Of a stretch of DNA of 64,000 nt, positions 17,074-26,420 are shown in pieces. The notes below the pieces were generated by a model. That model made no database searches, had not been told where the DNA came from, and worked only from the letters and a program-made list of their open reading frames with translations. The position numbers and the translations under genes were made by a program. The DNA comes from Pelosinus fermentans JBW45 (GTDB lineage: Bacteria; Bacillota; Negativicutes; DSM-13327). Every line of letters begins with the position of its first letter. Positions within the stretch are counted from its first letter, which is position 1. The stretch spans positions 1,458,501 through 1,522,500 of the forward strand of contig NZ_CP010978.1 of the NCBI RefSeq assembly GCF_000271665.2. Reading direction: 5' to 3'.

Positions 17074-18057
17074 GTGGGAACGAATGAATACTTGACAGGC
17101 AGTGCGGAGTTGGCCGCCCAGTTAGGCTGTACAAAAATTAATCAGAATAATGTTGTTGAATATTGCTTACCGCCAGAACATGGTGACAGCTGGCTGATGG
17201 AAGCACATCCTTCTGCTGGATTATTTGTTACTAACGCCTACGTTACTTTGCTGAAGCCCGTTGTCAGGGAATATGACATCAGGCAGAATGGGCGGTGGCT
17301 ATGCTCGGTGACTAATGGTGTGATTACGATTCTAGAGCCTGGAAAGAAAGCACGGCGGCTACAGCCTGGTATTCATTTAGTGCAAACAGGAAGGCAGCCA
17401 TTTAAAATTGTATTTGACGCTGATGCACCAATTTGGTTTACCAGCATTTGGCTGTTTGATGGATGGATTCATGTACATTTGCGAGATAAATCAGTAGAGC
17501 CGTCTTACAATTTCGCTGATTATGATGGGTGGCAGTTTGCCCAGTATAATACTCCGGACATCCTGTTGTTATTTGAGCAGCTAAAATATGCCCTAAGAAT
17601 TGCCAGTGTACCGTTAATGTATTATGAGAATAAGATCGGCGAATTGCTGGCATTGATTATACGTAATGTTCGTTATGAATGGTTTTGGAAAAGGCAGCTG
17701 CAAGAGGAGCGACGCCGTTATGTTACGTATCAAAACAAGAAATATATGTTTTTGGTCAAGGAGGAACTTGATAAAAACATTTTAAATCCGCCCTCAATTA
17801 AACAGCTTATCGCCGTTGCCGGCATGGGTGCAACCAAACTGCGCCAGTGCTTTAAGGAAACCTTTGGATATACCATGGATGAATATCTGCGTCAGGAGAA
17901 GATGAAAGAAGCTATGCGGCTGTTATCAAATGATGATTTGAACGTTAAAAACATTGCGGCGGCAGTTGGCTATAAAAACAGCAGTCAATTGATTGCCAAC
18001 TTCAAAAAAGTGCATGGCTTTACGCCTAATGAGTTTCGAAAGTTGTTCGGTTTGTAG
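17074..18057 (+). CDS. AraC-family transcriptional regulator (PchR/YbtA-like), copy 3
   Basis: 327 residues, paralog of the regulators at 2056 and 3102 (opening GTNEYLTGSAELAAQLGCTK; C-terminal SIKQLIAVAGMGATKLRQCF and HGFTPNEFRKLFGL). GTG 17074 is chosen because it aligns with the paralog starts and AAGGAAG lies about 7 bases upstream; an in-frame TTG at 17053 is less likely. Divergent from the siderophore receptor at 14478-16640, its probable target. Confidence 0.87.
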   Translation: MGTNEYLTGSAELAAQLGCTKINQNNVVEYCLPPEHGDSWLMEAHPSAGLFVTNAYVTLLKPVVREYDIRQNGRWLCSVTNGVITILEPGKKARRLQPGIHLVQTGRQPFKIVFDADAPIWFTSIWLFDGWIHVHLRDKSVEPSYNFADYDGWQFAQYNTPDILLLFEQLKYALRIASVPLMYYENKIGELLALIIRNVRYEWFWKRQLQEERRRYVTYQNKKYMFLVKEELDKNILNPPSIKQLIAVAGMGATKLRQCFKETFGYTMDEYLRQEKMKEAMRLLSNDDLNVKNIAAAVGYKNSSQLIANFKKVHGFTPNEFRKLFGL

Positions 18058-18189
18058 CTGAAAGTGGATTATGAAAAGTTCTAATTGGAAAGTATTTTGT
18101 AGTGGCAATATGAGTAATCAGTTATAATAAGAAGCATAGAATAAAGCTTTTGAAGCTGAAATAAGTGTAGAGATTGGAGAGTGGCACAT

Positions 18190-18426
18190 TTGGCTAATGA
18201 AAATTTGAAAAAAACTATTTTACAGGTTGTAGACAACCAACTCAGAGAGAATAATCCACCAATAACGAAAATTACATTTGAAAGACTGCAACAATCCGGA
18301 TATACAACGCAGCAGGCAAAAGAAAAAATTGCTGCTATCTTGCTAGAAGAGATGTACGATGTGCTGAAGACTGGACAGCCATATAATGAAGAACGATACA
18401 GTAATAAATTATTGAAGTTGAAATAG
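18190..18426 (+). CDS. Conserved small protein of unknown function
   Basis: 78 residues from TTG 18190 (read as M-ANENLKKTILQ), behind GGAGAG at 9 bases; a GTG at 18181 is the alternative but overlaps the SD site. It is mostly alpha-helical and charged, with ITKITFERLQQSGYTTQQAK and ILLEEMYDVLKTGQPYNEER. Proteins of this pattern occur in Clostridia and Negativicutes, but I know no function. It stands alone between the AraC gene and a terminator. Confidence 0.65.
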   Translation: MANENLKKTILQVVDNQLRENNPPITKITFERLQQSGYTTQQAKEKIAAILLEEMYDVLKTGQPYNEERYSNKLLKLK

Positions 18427-18490
18427 TATGCTGCGGTGGGAGAACCCTTTTGCCAAAACTTGAAGAGCAATTAAAATTATTGATAAAATG

Positions 18491-18526
18491 AATCACAATC
18501 CGCTGATTTTTCGGATTGTGTGATTT
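18491..18526 (+). terminator. Terminator after small conserved gene
   Basis: Hairpin AATCACAATCCG/CGGATTGTGTGATT with a two-base bulge, followed by TTATTT. Confidence 0.6.
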
Positions 18527-19206
18527 TATTTACGGTGATGGTTTCTTGAGCGTTATTGCAACAAAAGCCCTAGTGAAAGTCCAACGTAAAAACGATATTT
18601 ATGTAGATGATTCATAAAGAATTCGTGACAGGAAGAAAGCCATTTCTCTATATGCAAAGTGAATAGAAATGGAACTAGTCTCTAGTCATGGGAAAAGCAG
18701 CACCTTCCCGAGGGAAGGGGGCTGCCTTTTGGAATGCATGAATAATGTGGGCTGAACATTGCGAGCTTAACGTCAAGAAATCCTTATTTTAATTTTGAAA
18801 AAGGTATTATAAATACTCCGAAATGATATATTTATGCTCTTATATATCACGAAATTATTTGCGTTACCGTAGTAATAATGCTGGTTATCTTGCCTTTGTA
18901 AGGGGGAGGCAGGTTTGGTTGGAGTCGTTTATATCGAGCTAGAATGCTTGACGAATGAAAGAAAGGGTTGTTATACTAATAAAAGTCACCAACTTTCAGC
19001 TGATGTAGCGTACTGCATAATTGAAAAGGACTGTGGATAGGAAAAAAAATTAAGCATTTGATGATAATGATAATTATTATTGAATGCTTTCTGCATGACA
19101 ATTGCTTGGGACAGTACCTATACCGCTGCAAAATTTACGCTGTATATGTTGAACCATTTACATAGGATTGTTCTGGTAATGCAGGCAGGAGGAGTTTTTC
19201 GAAACA
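18527..19206. other. Intergenic region with a second hairpin and a strong Fur box
   Basis: No credible gene. A hairpin at 18694-18730 (GCAGC...CTTCCC GA GGGAAG...GCTGC, then CTTTT) looks like an isolated terminator, perhaps of a lost gene or small RNA. A Fur box at 19063-19081 belongs to the PepSY gene at 19207. Confidence 0.5.
19063..19081 (+). promoter_or_regulatory. Fur box upstream of PepSY gene
   Basis: GATAATGATAATTATTATT matches the Fur consensus at 17 of 19 positions, the best in the window, 126 bases upstream of the ATG at 19207. Confidence 0.8.
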
Positions 19207-20499
19207 ATGAAATACTGGTATAAAATTCACAAATGGACAAGTTTGATTTGCGCAGTTTTTCTGTTGAGTATGTGTGCAAGTGCCTTGCCTCTGATCTTTG
19301 GCCGAGAAATAGCGGCATTTAATCAGGTTAGTGAACCTACGGCTTTAGGAGTATCCTTAGTAGATTTGACAAAACTGTCTGTGGGGAAGCAGGCAGAAAC
19401 CGTGCTGGAGCGTTACCCCGGCTACAATCTGCTTGCTGTCTATCTGGATCATGAAAAGCATACGAACGGCTTTTCCATACAGTCTCAAGACAAGGGCTAT
19501 GAGTATATTCGTCTAGATTTGAACACAGCCCGATTCATAAAACGGTCTAATGAACAAGTGAGGTATGAGGTGATTCCGAAGTTTATGGAATTTGCCTATC
19601 GGATGCATGTTGATATGTATCTTGGGTCATTCGGCAGGAACTTGTTCGGAGCGATGTGCGGATTGAGCGTTGTAGCTTTGATCTCGGGCATCTGGTTGTA
19701 TGCCCCTTTTATGAAAAACATCTCCTTTGGGACGATTCGTTCTTCTCATCGGCGTATTTATTGGATGGACTGGCATAAATTACTGGGGATTGCCACACTT
19801 TCCTGGGCAGTATTATTAAGTGTAAGCGGATTTATTTTTATATTTGCTGGTCCGGTTCATAATGCTTGGAACGAAAGCATACGCAAGGAATTTTTGATCG
19901 ATTATCAAGACAAGCCCTTTCCTGTCCAGCGTATTTCTATTGATGAAGCAATGGAAGTGACCCAAGCCGCTTTACCCGATCGCAGAATAACGGGGATCGA
20001 AGTGCCCCAGGAAGATGGGAAAATGCGCTGGCATTATACGGTTCGCACACAGGGGGAAGGTTGGGACGCGCACTTGAATAAGCCTGTCTGGGTTGATGCG
20101 TCTACGGGAAAGGTTACCGCCGTCATTCAACAGCCTTGGTATATCCAGACGCTTTCTATGGCTAGTCCAGTTCACTTTAGCAATCATGACACCTTACCGT
20201 TGAAAATCTTATGGTTTATTACGGATGCCTTGACCTGCATTATGATCATCACTGGCATTTATGCCTGGTTTGTCAAATTCAGGCCGAGCAAAAGCAATGC
20301 GGCGAATAGGCAGCAGGCTAAATCTGTCCCTCCGGTACGGCAGTCGTCCAGGCAAATATGGCTGCTGCCTGTAGTTATTATATTGATTACGTTGTTCGGA
20401 ATTATCGCGCCTTTGGCTGGCAAGGAATGGAGTGCCATATCGGCTGTTGCTCTGGCAATACCCCTTGTGCTCACCGGATATTACTGGCTGCGCAGTTAA
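19207..20499 (+). CDS. PepSY-associated transmembrane protein (PiuB-like, putative ferric-siderophore reductase)
   Basis: 430 residues, inner membrane. The N-terminal WYKIHKWTSLICAVFLLSMC helix, a paired helix set (GAMCGLSVVALISGIWLYA; KLLGIATLSWAVLLSVSGFI), two periplasmic PepSY-type segments and C-terminal helices (LLPVVIILITLFGIIAPL, AISAVALAIPLVLTGYYW) match PepSY-TM proteins. Conserved His in HKW, HVDM and WHK could bind heme. Fur-box control fits a role in iron release or reduction after siderophore uptake. Function by family context only. Confidence 0.85.
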   Translation: MKYWYKIHKWTSLICAVFLLSMCASALPLIFGREIAAFNQVSEPTALGVSLVDLTKLSVGKQAETVLERYPGYNLLAVYLDHEKHTNGFSIQSQDKGYEYIRLDLNTARFIKRSNEQVRYEVIPKFMEFAYRMHVDMYLGSFGRNLFGAMCGLSVVALISGIWLYAPFMKNISFGTIRSSHRRIYWMDWHKLLGIATLSWAVLLSVSGFIFIFAGPVHNAWNESIRKEFLIDYQDKPFPVQRISIDEAMEVTQAALPDRRITGIEVPQEDGKMRWHYTVRTQGEGWDAHLNKPVWVDASTGKVTAVIQQPWYIQTLSMASPVHFSNHDTLPLKILWFITDALTCIMIITGIYAWFVKFRPSKSNAANRQQAKSVPPVRQSSRQIWLLPVVIILITLFGIIAPLAGKEWSAISAVALAIPLVLTGYYWLRS

Positions 20500-20517
20500 T
20501 TACGGCACGAAAAGAAA

Positions 20518-20565
20518 AAGAACCTTTGCCGCACCTTAAGATAAAAGGATGCGGTAATGGTTCTT
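20518..20565 (+). terminator. Terminator after PepSY gene
   Basis: Bipartite stem AAGAACC/GGTTCTT enclosing CCGCACC/GGATGCGG-type pairing, followed by TCTTAATT. Confidence 0.65.
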
Positions 20566-20623
20566 TCTTAATTAAAATATAAGTTGGAGAATATTAATCA
20601 CAAAGAGTTATAAAAAAAGTGAT

Positions 20624-20720
20624 GAACCGCGAATAGGCGAAGAAATGTGAAGGACACGAAGGGATGTTATAGATATTTTTATTCTTCGTGTTCTTCATAT
20701 TCTTCGTGTCTTTGCGGTTC
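20624..20720. repeat. Imperfect long inverted repeat (possible miniature element)
   Basis: Left part GAACCGCGAATAGGCGAAG and ACACGAAG, right part CTTCGTGT, TTCTTCGTGTC and TTTGCGGTTC can fold into one long imperfect stem of about 95 bases. It contains no gene. This sequence style is reminiscent of dispersed intergenic repeats, but no second copy lies in the window. The remaining 20721-20919 holds only the PTS-regulator promoter region. Confidence 0.5.
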
Positions 20721-20919
20721 AAAATGCTTTATTTTTTAGCTGAGGACAAGTTTATAATATTATTTTTATCTGTTACATTTCATTTTGCAATGAGTCAAGT
20801 GTCTTCGATTGAGAGAATATGCAGGCTTTAGGTCGTACTTCCACAAGCTGTGGAAGTTTAATGTCTAGGTGGAGCGGTAAGTTGCTGTTATAATCAACTT
20901 GTAGCAAGCGAGGTGTAAG

Positions 20920-22314
20920 GTGTTGGAGATTCAGAGCAAAAGGATTTTAAAAATACTGAAACTGTTTGATATTGAAAAAAAAGTACTCAATAGTGCTAGT
21001 ATGGCTGTTTTGATTGGTGTAAGCTCAAGGACGATTCGCAATGATATTAAAGAATGTAATGCTATGATTCAGAAACATGGTGCTCAAATTCAGGCAGAAA
21101 CTGGTGTCGGGTATATGCTGAAAATTTATGATGAGAACCGTTATGATGCATTTAAAGATGCACAGAGCAATGAAGGCCGGAAAGGCTGGCTGAAGAACCA
21201 TATCATTCCTTCAGACCACAATGATAGAATTTCCTTTATTATTGCTGAGCTTCTGCTAAACTCCTTACATGAAAGAGTCGTTACAGAGTCAGAACTGGCC
21301 GATGAACTTTTTATTAGTCTTTCCACCTTGAAAAAATACATGAAAGACATAAAAAAAAGTTTGCGTCGCTTCGGCGTTGAGATTATTGCTGATCGAATGA
21401 ATGGTGTCCGTATTAAGGGGGATGAGGCACAAATCCGTTATTGTATTTCAGAATATATTTTTAATAGCAATGATTTGGTAGATTTGGCTCAGAATGTATT
21501 TTACCGGAAGCTTTTCTCACTGGAAGAAATTGAAAAAGTAAAACAGATCATCCTGAAGGTCATCTTAAAATATAATATTCATCTAACTGACATTGCTTTT
21601 AAGAATTTATTGGTGCATATCATTATTACACTGAAACGGGCCGATAGGAAAAATACGACGGAATATAGTAAAGAACAAATGATGATTTTGGAAGAATCTA
21701 TCGATTTTTCTGTAGTAAGCCCACTTTATGAGATAACAGAAGAAACGATAAAAAGTGTTGACTTCATCTTTACCACCGTACCGATTCAAGGAATCCATTC
21801 CGAAAAGATTATTCAAGTAGAGCCAATTTTGACCGAAGAGGATTTGGGAAAAATCGAAATGATTATCCATGGAGATGAAGCAGAATCCCAGGAGCATTTT
21901 TTTAGAGAAGATTTGTTTTTTCCGGGATTAAAGGCAAATTCTAAAATGGATGTTTTAGAAAAAATGACGGACCTAATGTTAAAAAAAGGATACATCGATC
22001 AAGCAGGGAAAAAATCGGTATTTGCCAGAGAACAGATGGCATCAACGGAATTAGGCAGCTTAATTGCTATTCCCCATGCTTTAGAAAATCATAGTAAAGA
22101 GGCGGCAATTGCTGTGGCAGTTTTGGAAAAGCCGATTCTTTGGGATAAGGAAAAAGTGCAGGTTGTATTTTTGTTAAGTATCCCGAAAAGTAAATGTCGG
22201 GTATGGGAACCTGTTTTTGAAAGATTATATCGTTATTTTATTAGTGACTTTGGCGTGAATACATTGATTAAAAATGCCAAATTTAAAGTGTTGATAGAAA
22301 AACTTGGAGAATAG
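20920..22314 (+). CDS. PRD/PTS-EIIA transcriptional regulator (MtlR/LicR-like), internally shortened
   Basis: 464 residues; usual relatives have about 640-700. Order seen: N-terminal HTH (residues 1-60), Mga/HTH linker with LADELFISLSTLKKYMKD, one PTS-regulation domain (LVHIIITLKRADRK), a short piece like the end of an EIIB-like domain (SVDFIFTTVPI) and a C-terminal EIIA domain with the phosphorylatable His in LIAIPHALE. The second PRD and most of EIIB are missing without a frameshift. The GTG start follows AGGTGTAAG. It precedes EIIA and EIIB genes of the ascorbate family and should respond to their phosphorylation state. Confidence 0.8.
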   Translation: MLEIQSKRILKILKLFDIEKKVLNSASMAVLIGVSSRTIRNDIKECNAMIQKHGAQIQAETGVGYMLKIYDENRYDAFKDAQSNEGRKGWLKNHIIPSDHNDRISFIIAELLLNSLHERVVTESELADELFISLSTLKKYMKDIKKSLRRFGVEIIADRMNGVRIKGDEAQIRYCISEYIFNSNDLVDLAQNVFYRKLFSLEEIEKVKQIILKVILKYNIHLTDIAFKNLLVHIIITLKRADRKNTTEYSKEQMMILEESIDFSVVSPLYEITEETIKSVDFIFTTVPIQGIHSEKIIQVEPILTEEDLGKIEMIIHGDEAESQEHFFREDLFFPGLKANSKMDVLEKMTDLMLKKGYIDQAGKKSVFAREQMASTELGSLIAIPHALENHSKEAAIAVAVLEKPILWDKEKVQVVFLLSIPKSKCRVWEPVFERLYRYFISDFGVNTLIKNAKFKVLIEKLGE

Positions 22315-22335
22315 TAGGAAAAGGGGCTAGGGTAG

Positions 22336-22779
22336 ATGTTAAAGGATTTGACCAGTGAGAAACTGATTCGTTTGAATATTGACGCGAAAGATTGGGAAGA
22401 TGCAGTTCGTCAAGCAGCAGATGCCTTGTTGCAAAATGGAAAGATAAAGTCATCGTACATTGAAGCGATTATAAAGACGGCTAAAGAGGGGGGGCCTTAT
22501 TTCGTTCTTACGAAGCACGTTGCCTTACCCCATGCTAGGCCGGAGGCGGGTGTAATTGAAAGTGCTATCGGTATTGCAACATTAAAGGAACCGGTTGTAT
22601 TTGGAAATAAAGAAAATGATCCAGTAAAATATTTATTTTGTTTGAGTGCTCTAGATAGTGAAAGTCATATCAATGCTTTGGCAGATTTGACGGGATTGTT
22701 GGAACGTAAAAAATTTTACGAGTTTTTGGATCAAGCGAAAGATGCGTCAGAGGTAATGCAGTATATTAAAAGTTTATAG
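22336..22779 (+). CDS. PTS sugar transporter subunit IIA, ascorbate/SgaA family
   Basis: 147 residues with phosphorylation-site His66 in VALPHARPE, the signature of mannitol/ascorbate-type EIIA. It takes phosphate from HPr and passes it to EIIB. It starts 21 bases after the regulator, in the same operon. Confidence 0.88.
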   Translation: MLKDLTSEKLIRLNIDAKDWEDAVRQAADALLQNGKIKSSYIEAIIKTAKEGGPYFVLTKHVALPHARPEAGVIESAIGIATLKEPVVFGNKENDPVKYLFCLSALDSESHINALADLTGLLERKKFYEFLDQAKDASEVMQYIKSL

Positions 22780-22800
22780 AAAAAAAGGGGTATGAAAAAA

Positions 22801-23088
22801 ATGGAATTTAAAGGGTTAGTTGCTTGCCGTGCAGGCGTAGGATCAAGTTTGATGCTAAATATCAAACTCAAACAGGTGATTAGTGAAAATAAGCTTCCAA
22901 TCAAGATCGAACATGGTTCGCTGGATGCAGTTGCAGGTTTTAATGGAGCTTTGATTGTTACGTTGAGCGATGTTGCTAAAGAATTGGAATCAAAGAAATT
23001 GCCGCAGAAAATCATTGGTATTGACAATATTATGAACAAGGTCGAAATTCTGACGAAATTAAATGCTTTTCTTGCTGAAGCCAAGTAA
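22801..23088 (+). CDS. PTS sugar transporter subunit IIB, ascorbate (UlaB/SgaB) family
   Basis: 95 residues from ATG 22801 (ATG 22792 also possible). The phospho-accepting Cys sits in VACRAGVGSSLM, where the family usually has C-G-x-G-x-GSS. It needs an EIIC permease, which should follow, but none is encoded downstream. The pair is therefore orphaned unless it works with a remote EIIC. Confidence 0.85.
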   Translation: MEFKGLVACRAGVGSSLMLNIKLKQVISENKLPIKIEHGSLDAVAGFNGALIVTLSDVAKELESKKLPQKIIGIDNIMNKVEILTKLNAFLAEAK

Positions 23089-23804
23089 AAAGAGCAAGAC
23101 GTAATAGATATCAATTATGGATATGATGCTCCTATGTTAAAACGGTATTAAGCATTAGATTTAAACCGTGATGTTAGTCTGACATAGGAGTGACGTTTTT
23201 AAGCATAATGAAAACACCAATCTTTTCAGCTATGCTGGAAGGCAGTGATGTTTTCAGCAGTATTAAATATGTGAAAAAACCTCCTATCATAAAACAATAT
23301 TGGAGCCTAAGCTAATATCAAAACAGGAGGCATTTCCAATGTACAGTTTAAGTCTAGCATATACAAAATAAAAATGCCAGTATTATACAGTTCTTATTTC
23401 ATAATATAAGAAGATGTTATGTAAGTATTCCGTCAAAATCGACAATGTCAGAATTTATAGAATAATCTTTTAATAAAAATGCACTGATGATACATGATAA
23501 ACATCCAGAATTAGTGAACAAATGAGAAAAAGAGTTTTGGCACGAGAATATATGTACGTAGCAGTAAGCAAAATTGCAGAAGATGCAATAAGAAATACAT
23601 TAAGAACAGCAAGAAGAAGCGAACATGGCAAAATATTTCATACATATAGGAGGCAGAAATTATGGATTTTATAGTTAGTTTATCAGCTCCTCCGTTTTTT
23701 GAGGTTACAGAGAAATCGTCTATATTAATTCGTCTTTTTATGATAAATTATTGCATCTAGCCTATTAGGTGCAATGTCCGTCCCAGCCTACTCTCCATTG
23801 GTCA
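23089..23804. other. Non-coding stretch with likely gene remnants
   Basis: A hairpin-like pair CTCCTATGT/ACATAGGAG (about 23131-23189) may terminate the PTS operon. A 50-codon ORF (23522-23674, beginning MRKRVLAREYMYV) has protein-like composition but no known match. A 32-codon ORF at 23662 overlaps it (separate entry). This looks like decayed sequence at the junction between the PTS locus and the AT-rich cluster. Confidence 0.45.
23662..23760 (+). pseudogene. Possible 5' remnant of a PTS EIIC gene
   Basis: Begins with a good AGGAGG 8 bases before ATG and reads MDFIVSLSAPPFF, similar in style to the start of ascorbate-type EIIC permeases, which follow EIIA-EIIB in such operons. It then stops after 32 codons. 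The link to EIIC is an inference from position and a dozen residues. Confidence 0.25.
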
Positions 23805-25010
23805 TTAGGATGTATAATCAGCATTTTTCTTTATATAATCATACGAAAAATCGCAAGTCCAAATTTCTATTCTGCTATTGCCTTGATTAAAATCAATTAA
23901 TATATTAATGTCTCTATTTTTTAAGGATTGCTTTGCTTTTTTATATTCTTCATCATCAATAATTGGTTCACCACATTTAACGATTAAGTGATTATTTATG
24001 TAAAGATCTATAATACTACAATCCATTTTTGTCATAGCCTTACCTGTTGCCATTAGAATTCTGCCCCAATTAAGGTCTTCACCAAATAAAGCAGTTTTAA
24101 CAAGTGGAGAATTCGCAATTGATAAAGCAACTGCTTTGGCTTTATCTCTGCTTGGAGTATTGATAATATCAATAGTTATAAATTTAGTGATACCTTCACC
24201 ATCCTTAACGATTTCTTTAGATAGGTGCTTCATCAGAATTTTCAAATGGTTGTAAAAATTTTCATATCCTTTATCATTTATGTTTTCTATCTTCTTGTTA
24301 TTAGCCACCCCGTTTGCAAGTAAGAAAATGGAATCATTAGTGCTCATATCTCCATCTATTGTTATACAATTAAAAGTATCTTCGGCAGATTCACTTAAGG
24401 ATTTCTTCAGAAGCTCATGGGATATTAATGCATCGGTGGTTAAAACACTAAGCATTGTAGCCATATTAGGCATTATCATGCCTGAACCTTTAGCACAGCC
24501 TGCAATAGTTACTTCTATTCCGTCAATATCAAACTTTATAGATGCTTGCTTAACTTTTGTATCAGTTGTCATTGTTGCTTCAATAAAATCCAGGCTATTT
24601 TTTTCATCAAGCTTTTCAGTAAGTGTTTCTAAATTATTTATAATTGAGTCAGCATTAAGCTTTTTCCCTATGACGCCGGTCGAAGCTATATAGCATTCTT
24701 CTATATTTATTTTTAAACTTTTAGAAAGTTCTAATATGCAACGCTCCCCATCTATTAATCCTTGTCTACCTGTAAATGAATTTGAACTTCCACTATTTAT
24801 CAGAATAGCTCTTTTCTTATTAGATAATTCATCCATTTTCTTTGATATCACAATAGGTGCAGCAATAACATCGTTTCTTGTGTAAATAGCAACACCTAAA
24901 GTATCTTCTACTGTGGAATATAACAATCCTATATTTTTCTTTAGTCCATTAGAGCAGACTCCTGCGAATTTGAAACCTTTAACTGCTTTAAGTCCATTAA
25001 AATCTATCAT
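23805..25010 (-). CDS. argJ: ArgJ homolog 1 (glutamate/ornithine N-acetyltransferase family)
   Basis: 401 residues, full family length. The self-cleavage site Ala184-Thr185 in MIMPNMATML is intact (Thr185 becomes the N-terminal nucleophile), as is the TTDTKVKQ region. The SGNANA-type substrate loop is altered to SGSSNS. ATG 25010 has AAGGAG 8 bases upstream. It is the third gene of the leftward LoaP operon, after a terminator. Its close paralog is at 56706. The position at the cluster edge and the altered loop suggest a cluster-specific acetyl transfer rather than arginine synthesis, comparable to the OAT proteins of clavulanic acid clusters (established for that system; inference here). Confidence 0.88.
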   Translation of the reverse strand: MIDFNGLKAVKGFKFAGVCSNGLKKNIGLLYSTVEDTLGVAIYTRNDVIAAPIVISKKMDELSNKKRAILINSGSSNSFTGRQGLIDGERCILELSKSLKINIEECYIASTGVIGKKLNADSIINNLETLTEKLDEKNSLDFIEATMTTDTKVKQASIKFDIDGIEVTIAGCAKGSGMIMPNMATMLSVLTTDALISHELLKKSLSESAEDTFNCITIDGDMSTNDSIFLLANGVANNKKIENINDKGYENFYNHLKILMKHLSKEIVKDGEGITKFITIDIINTPSRDKAKAVALSIANSPLVKTALFGEDLNWGRILMATGKAMTKMDCSIIDLYINNHLIVKCGEPIIDDEEYKKAKQSLKNRDINILIDFNQGNSRIEIWTCDFSYDYIKKNADYTS

Positions 25011-25058
25011 TCGTTCTTTCTCCTTTTGGCGAATAATTTAACGGTTAACTTATTTCCA

Positions 25059-25101
25059 AAAAAACTATATTGAATAATCCTTTTATTCAATATAGTTTTT
25101 T
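25059..25101 (-). terminator. Strong intrinsic terminator between acyltransferase and argJ1
   Basis: Perfect 19-bp stem (25059-25077 with 25083-25101), loop of five bases, with A6/T6 at the stem ends. It lies within the leftward operon, so downstream argJ1 would need read-through, for example by LoaP, or its own promoter. Confidence 0.8.
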
Positions 25102-26386
25102 ATTCCCCCATACACATAACTAATTCATTTAGCATAGTATCAACAAACTGTTCTACAATTACTTTCTTGGTTGTTGACTGATAAAAATTTACAGATAGAC
25201 TCAGAGTGTTATTAAAGATACTGGCTAGCATTACAAGACCTGGTGAAAAGGGTGCCGGCCCTATCATATAACAGTCTAGAATATCTAGAAATCCGAATTT
25301 CGTTGTATCTTTGGTAATAACTCCGACATTTGAGAAGACAGGCATATGTACTTTGTTTTTTATAGTGTAATTTCTGAGTCGATAAATATGAGCATTTGCA
25401 TATTTAAGATTTAATTTTCCAAGTTTTTCTAATTCAAAAGCACTTTTTAAACCAGGCCAATCTTTTTTTATTTTGGTTGTTTCATGCACAATTTTAGCTA
25501 ATGTTTCATTAAATGATTCATTTATATTTTGAGTAGACATAACAATTTGCTTTCCAGAAAAATTACAAATTGGCATTTTCTTATTTGCGGGCAGATATCT
25601 GCGCAAGTTAACTGTTAAATGTATAGATATAGTATTATCTTGTATTTTTGCTATTTTGGAAAGAGATCTATGGAAGCCAGTTAAAAGGATATCATTAGTT
25701 GTAGCTCCATTTTTATGAGCGTAACTTGTAATAGAATTGAGTTGTTTGAAATTCAATTGTCTTAATAAAAATTTTTGTTCTTGACTCTCACCTATAGTAC
25801 AAGGAAATGCTACTGTAGGACTAGGATTAGGTTTATTGCATATCGCGTTAATATCAGCGGTAAGATTAAGAATATGTTCTTGGCTACGATTTGCGTAGAC
25901 ACTGGGTTCTACAATATATGGCTGTTCATAAAATAAATGATTATAAATGGATGACAATAAATTTAGATATTGTTTGAATGCCTCTACATCCGAACAAGTA
26001 TGATTCAATTTTACACAAATTGTGTCGAATTCAGCTCTTAATACTTTTATCTTTATTTGACAGTCGTTCGTAGAATTAAAGGGAGTGCTAATGAAATTTT
26101 GTAATTCGGTTTCATCTTCTTTAGTTTCAATGGTAGAGCACAATTCTGTCTCCTCAATATTATCGTTGCGTTTCCAAACAAGATTGTTATTTTCTTCTAT
26201 TAGGCAGCAACCTAAAATGGGTTCAACATCTAAGGAGATGCGAACAGCTTGTTTTAGCATTGTATCATTTATTCTTCCATTAAGTTTTAAGACGCAATTA
26301 ATCTGATTATTTGTAAAATGCTTACCAGTAAGATAATTACCAATATCTTGGGCGACAGGTGGAAAATAGATAGGTGACTTTTTCAA
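25100..26386 (-). CDS. Stand-alone condensation-domain-like acyltransferase
   Basis: 428 residues resembling NRPS condensation domains and PapA/alcohol-acyltransferase proteins. The catalytic motif HHxxxDG appears as NHTCSDVEAF (second His and Asp kept, Gly replaced), and the latch part shows LTVNLRRYLPANKK and ANVGV-like SNVGVITKD. TTG start behind AAGGAGG at 7 bases. It would join an acyl or aminoacyl thioester (perhaps on ACP1 or ACP2) to an alcohol or amine acceptor. It lies 34 bases after loaP in the same operon. Confidence 0.7.
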   Translation of the reverse strand: MKKSPIYFPPVAQDIGNYLTGKHFTNNQINCVLKLNGRINDTMLKQAVRISLDVEPILGCCLIEENNNLVWKRNDNIEETELCSTIETKEDETELQNFISTPFNSTNDCQIKIKVLRAEFDTICVKLNHTCSDVEAFKQYLNLLSSIYNHLFYEQPYIVEPSVYANRSQEHILNLTADINAICNKPNPSPTVAFPCTIGESQEQKFLLRQLNFKQLNSITSYAHKNGATTNDILLTGFHRSLSKIAKIQDNTISIHLTVNLRRYLPANKKMPICNFSGKQIVMSTQNINESFNETLAKIVHETTKIKKDWPGLKSAFELEKLGKLNLKYANAHIYRLRNYTIKNKVHMPVFSNVGVITKDTTKFGFLDILDCYMIGPAPFSPGLVMLASIFNNTLSLSVNFYQSTTKKVIVEQFVDTMLNELVMCMGE

Positions 26387-26420
26387 AAATATTCCTCCTT
26401 AATTCGTTCATCACATTAAA

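Noticed and set aside
18540-18680. Possible transposase or riboswitch remnant after the small conserved gene.
   Set aside because: Short words look protein-like or structured, but no frame longer than a few dozen codons and no known fold could be supported.
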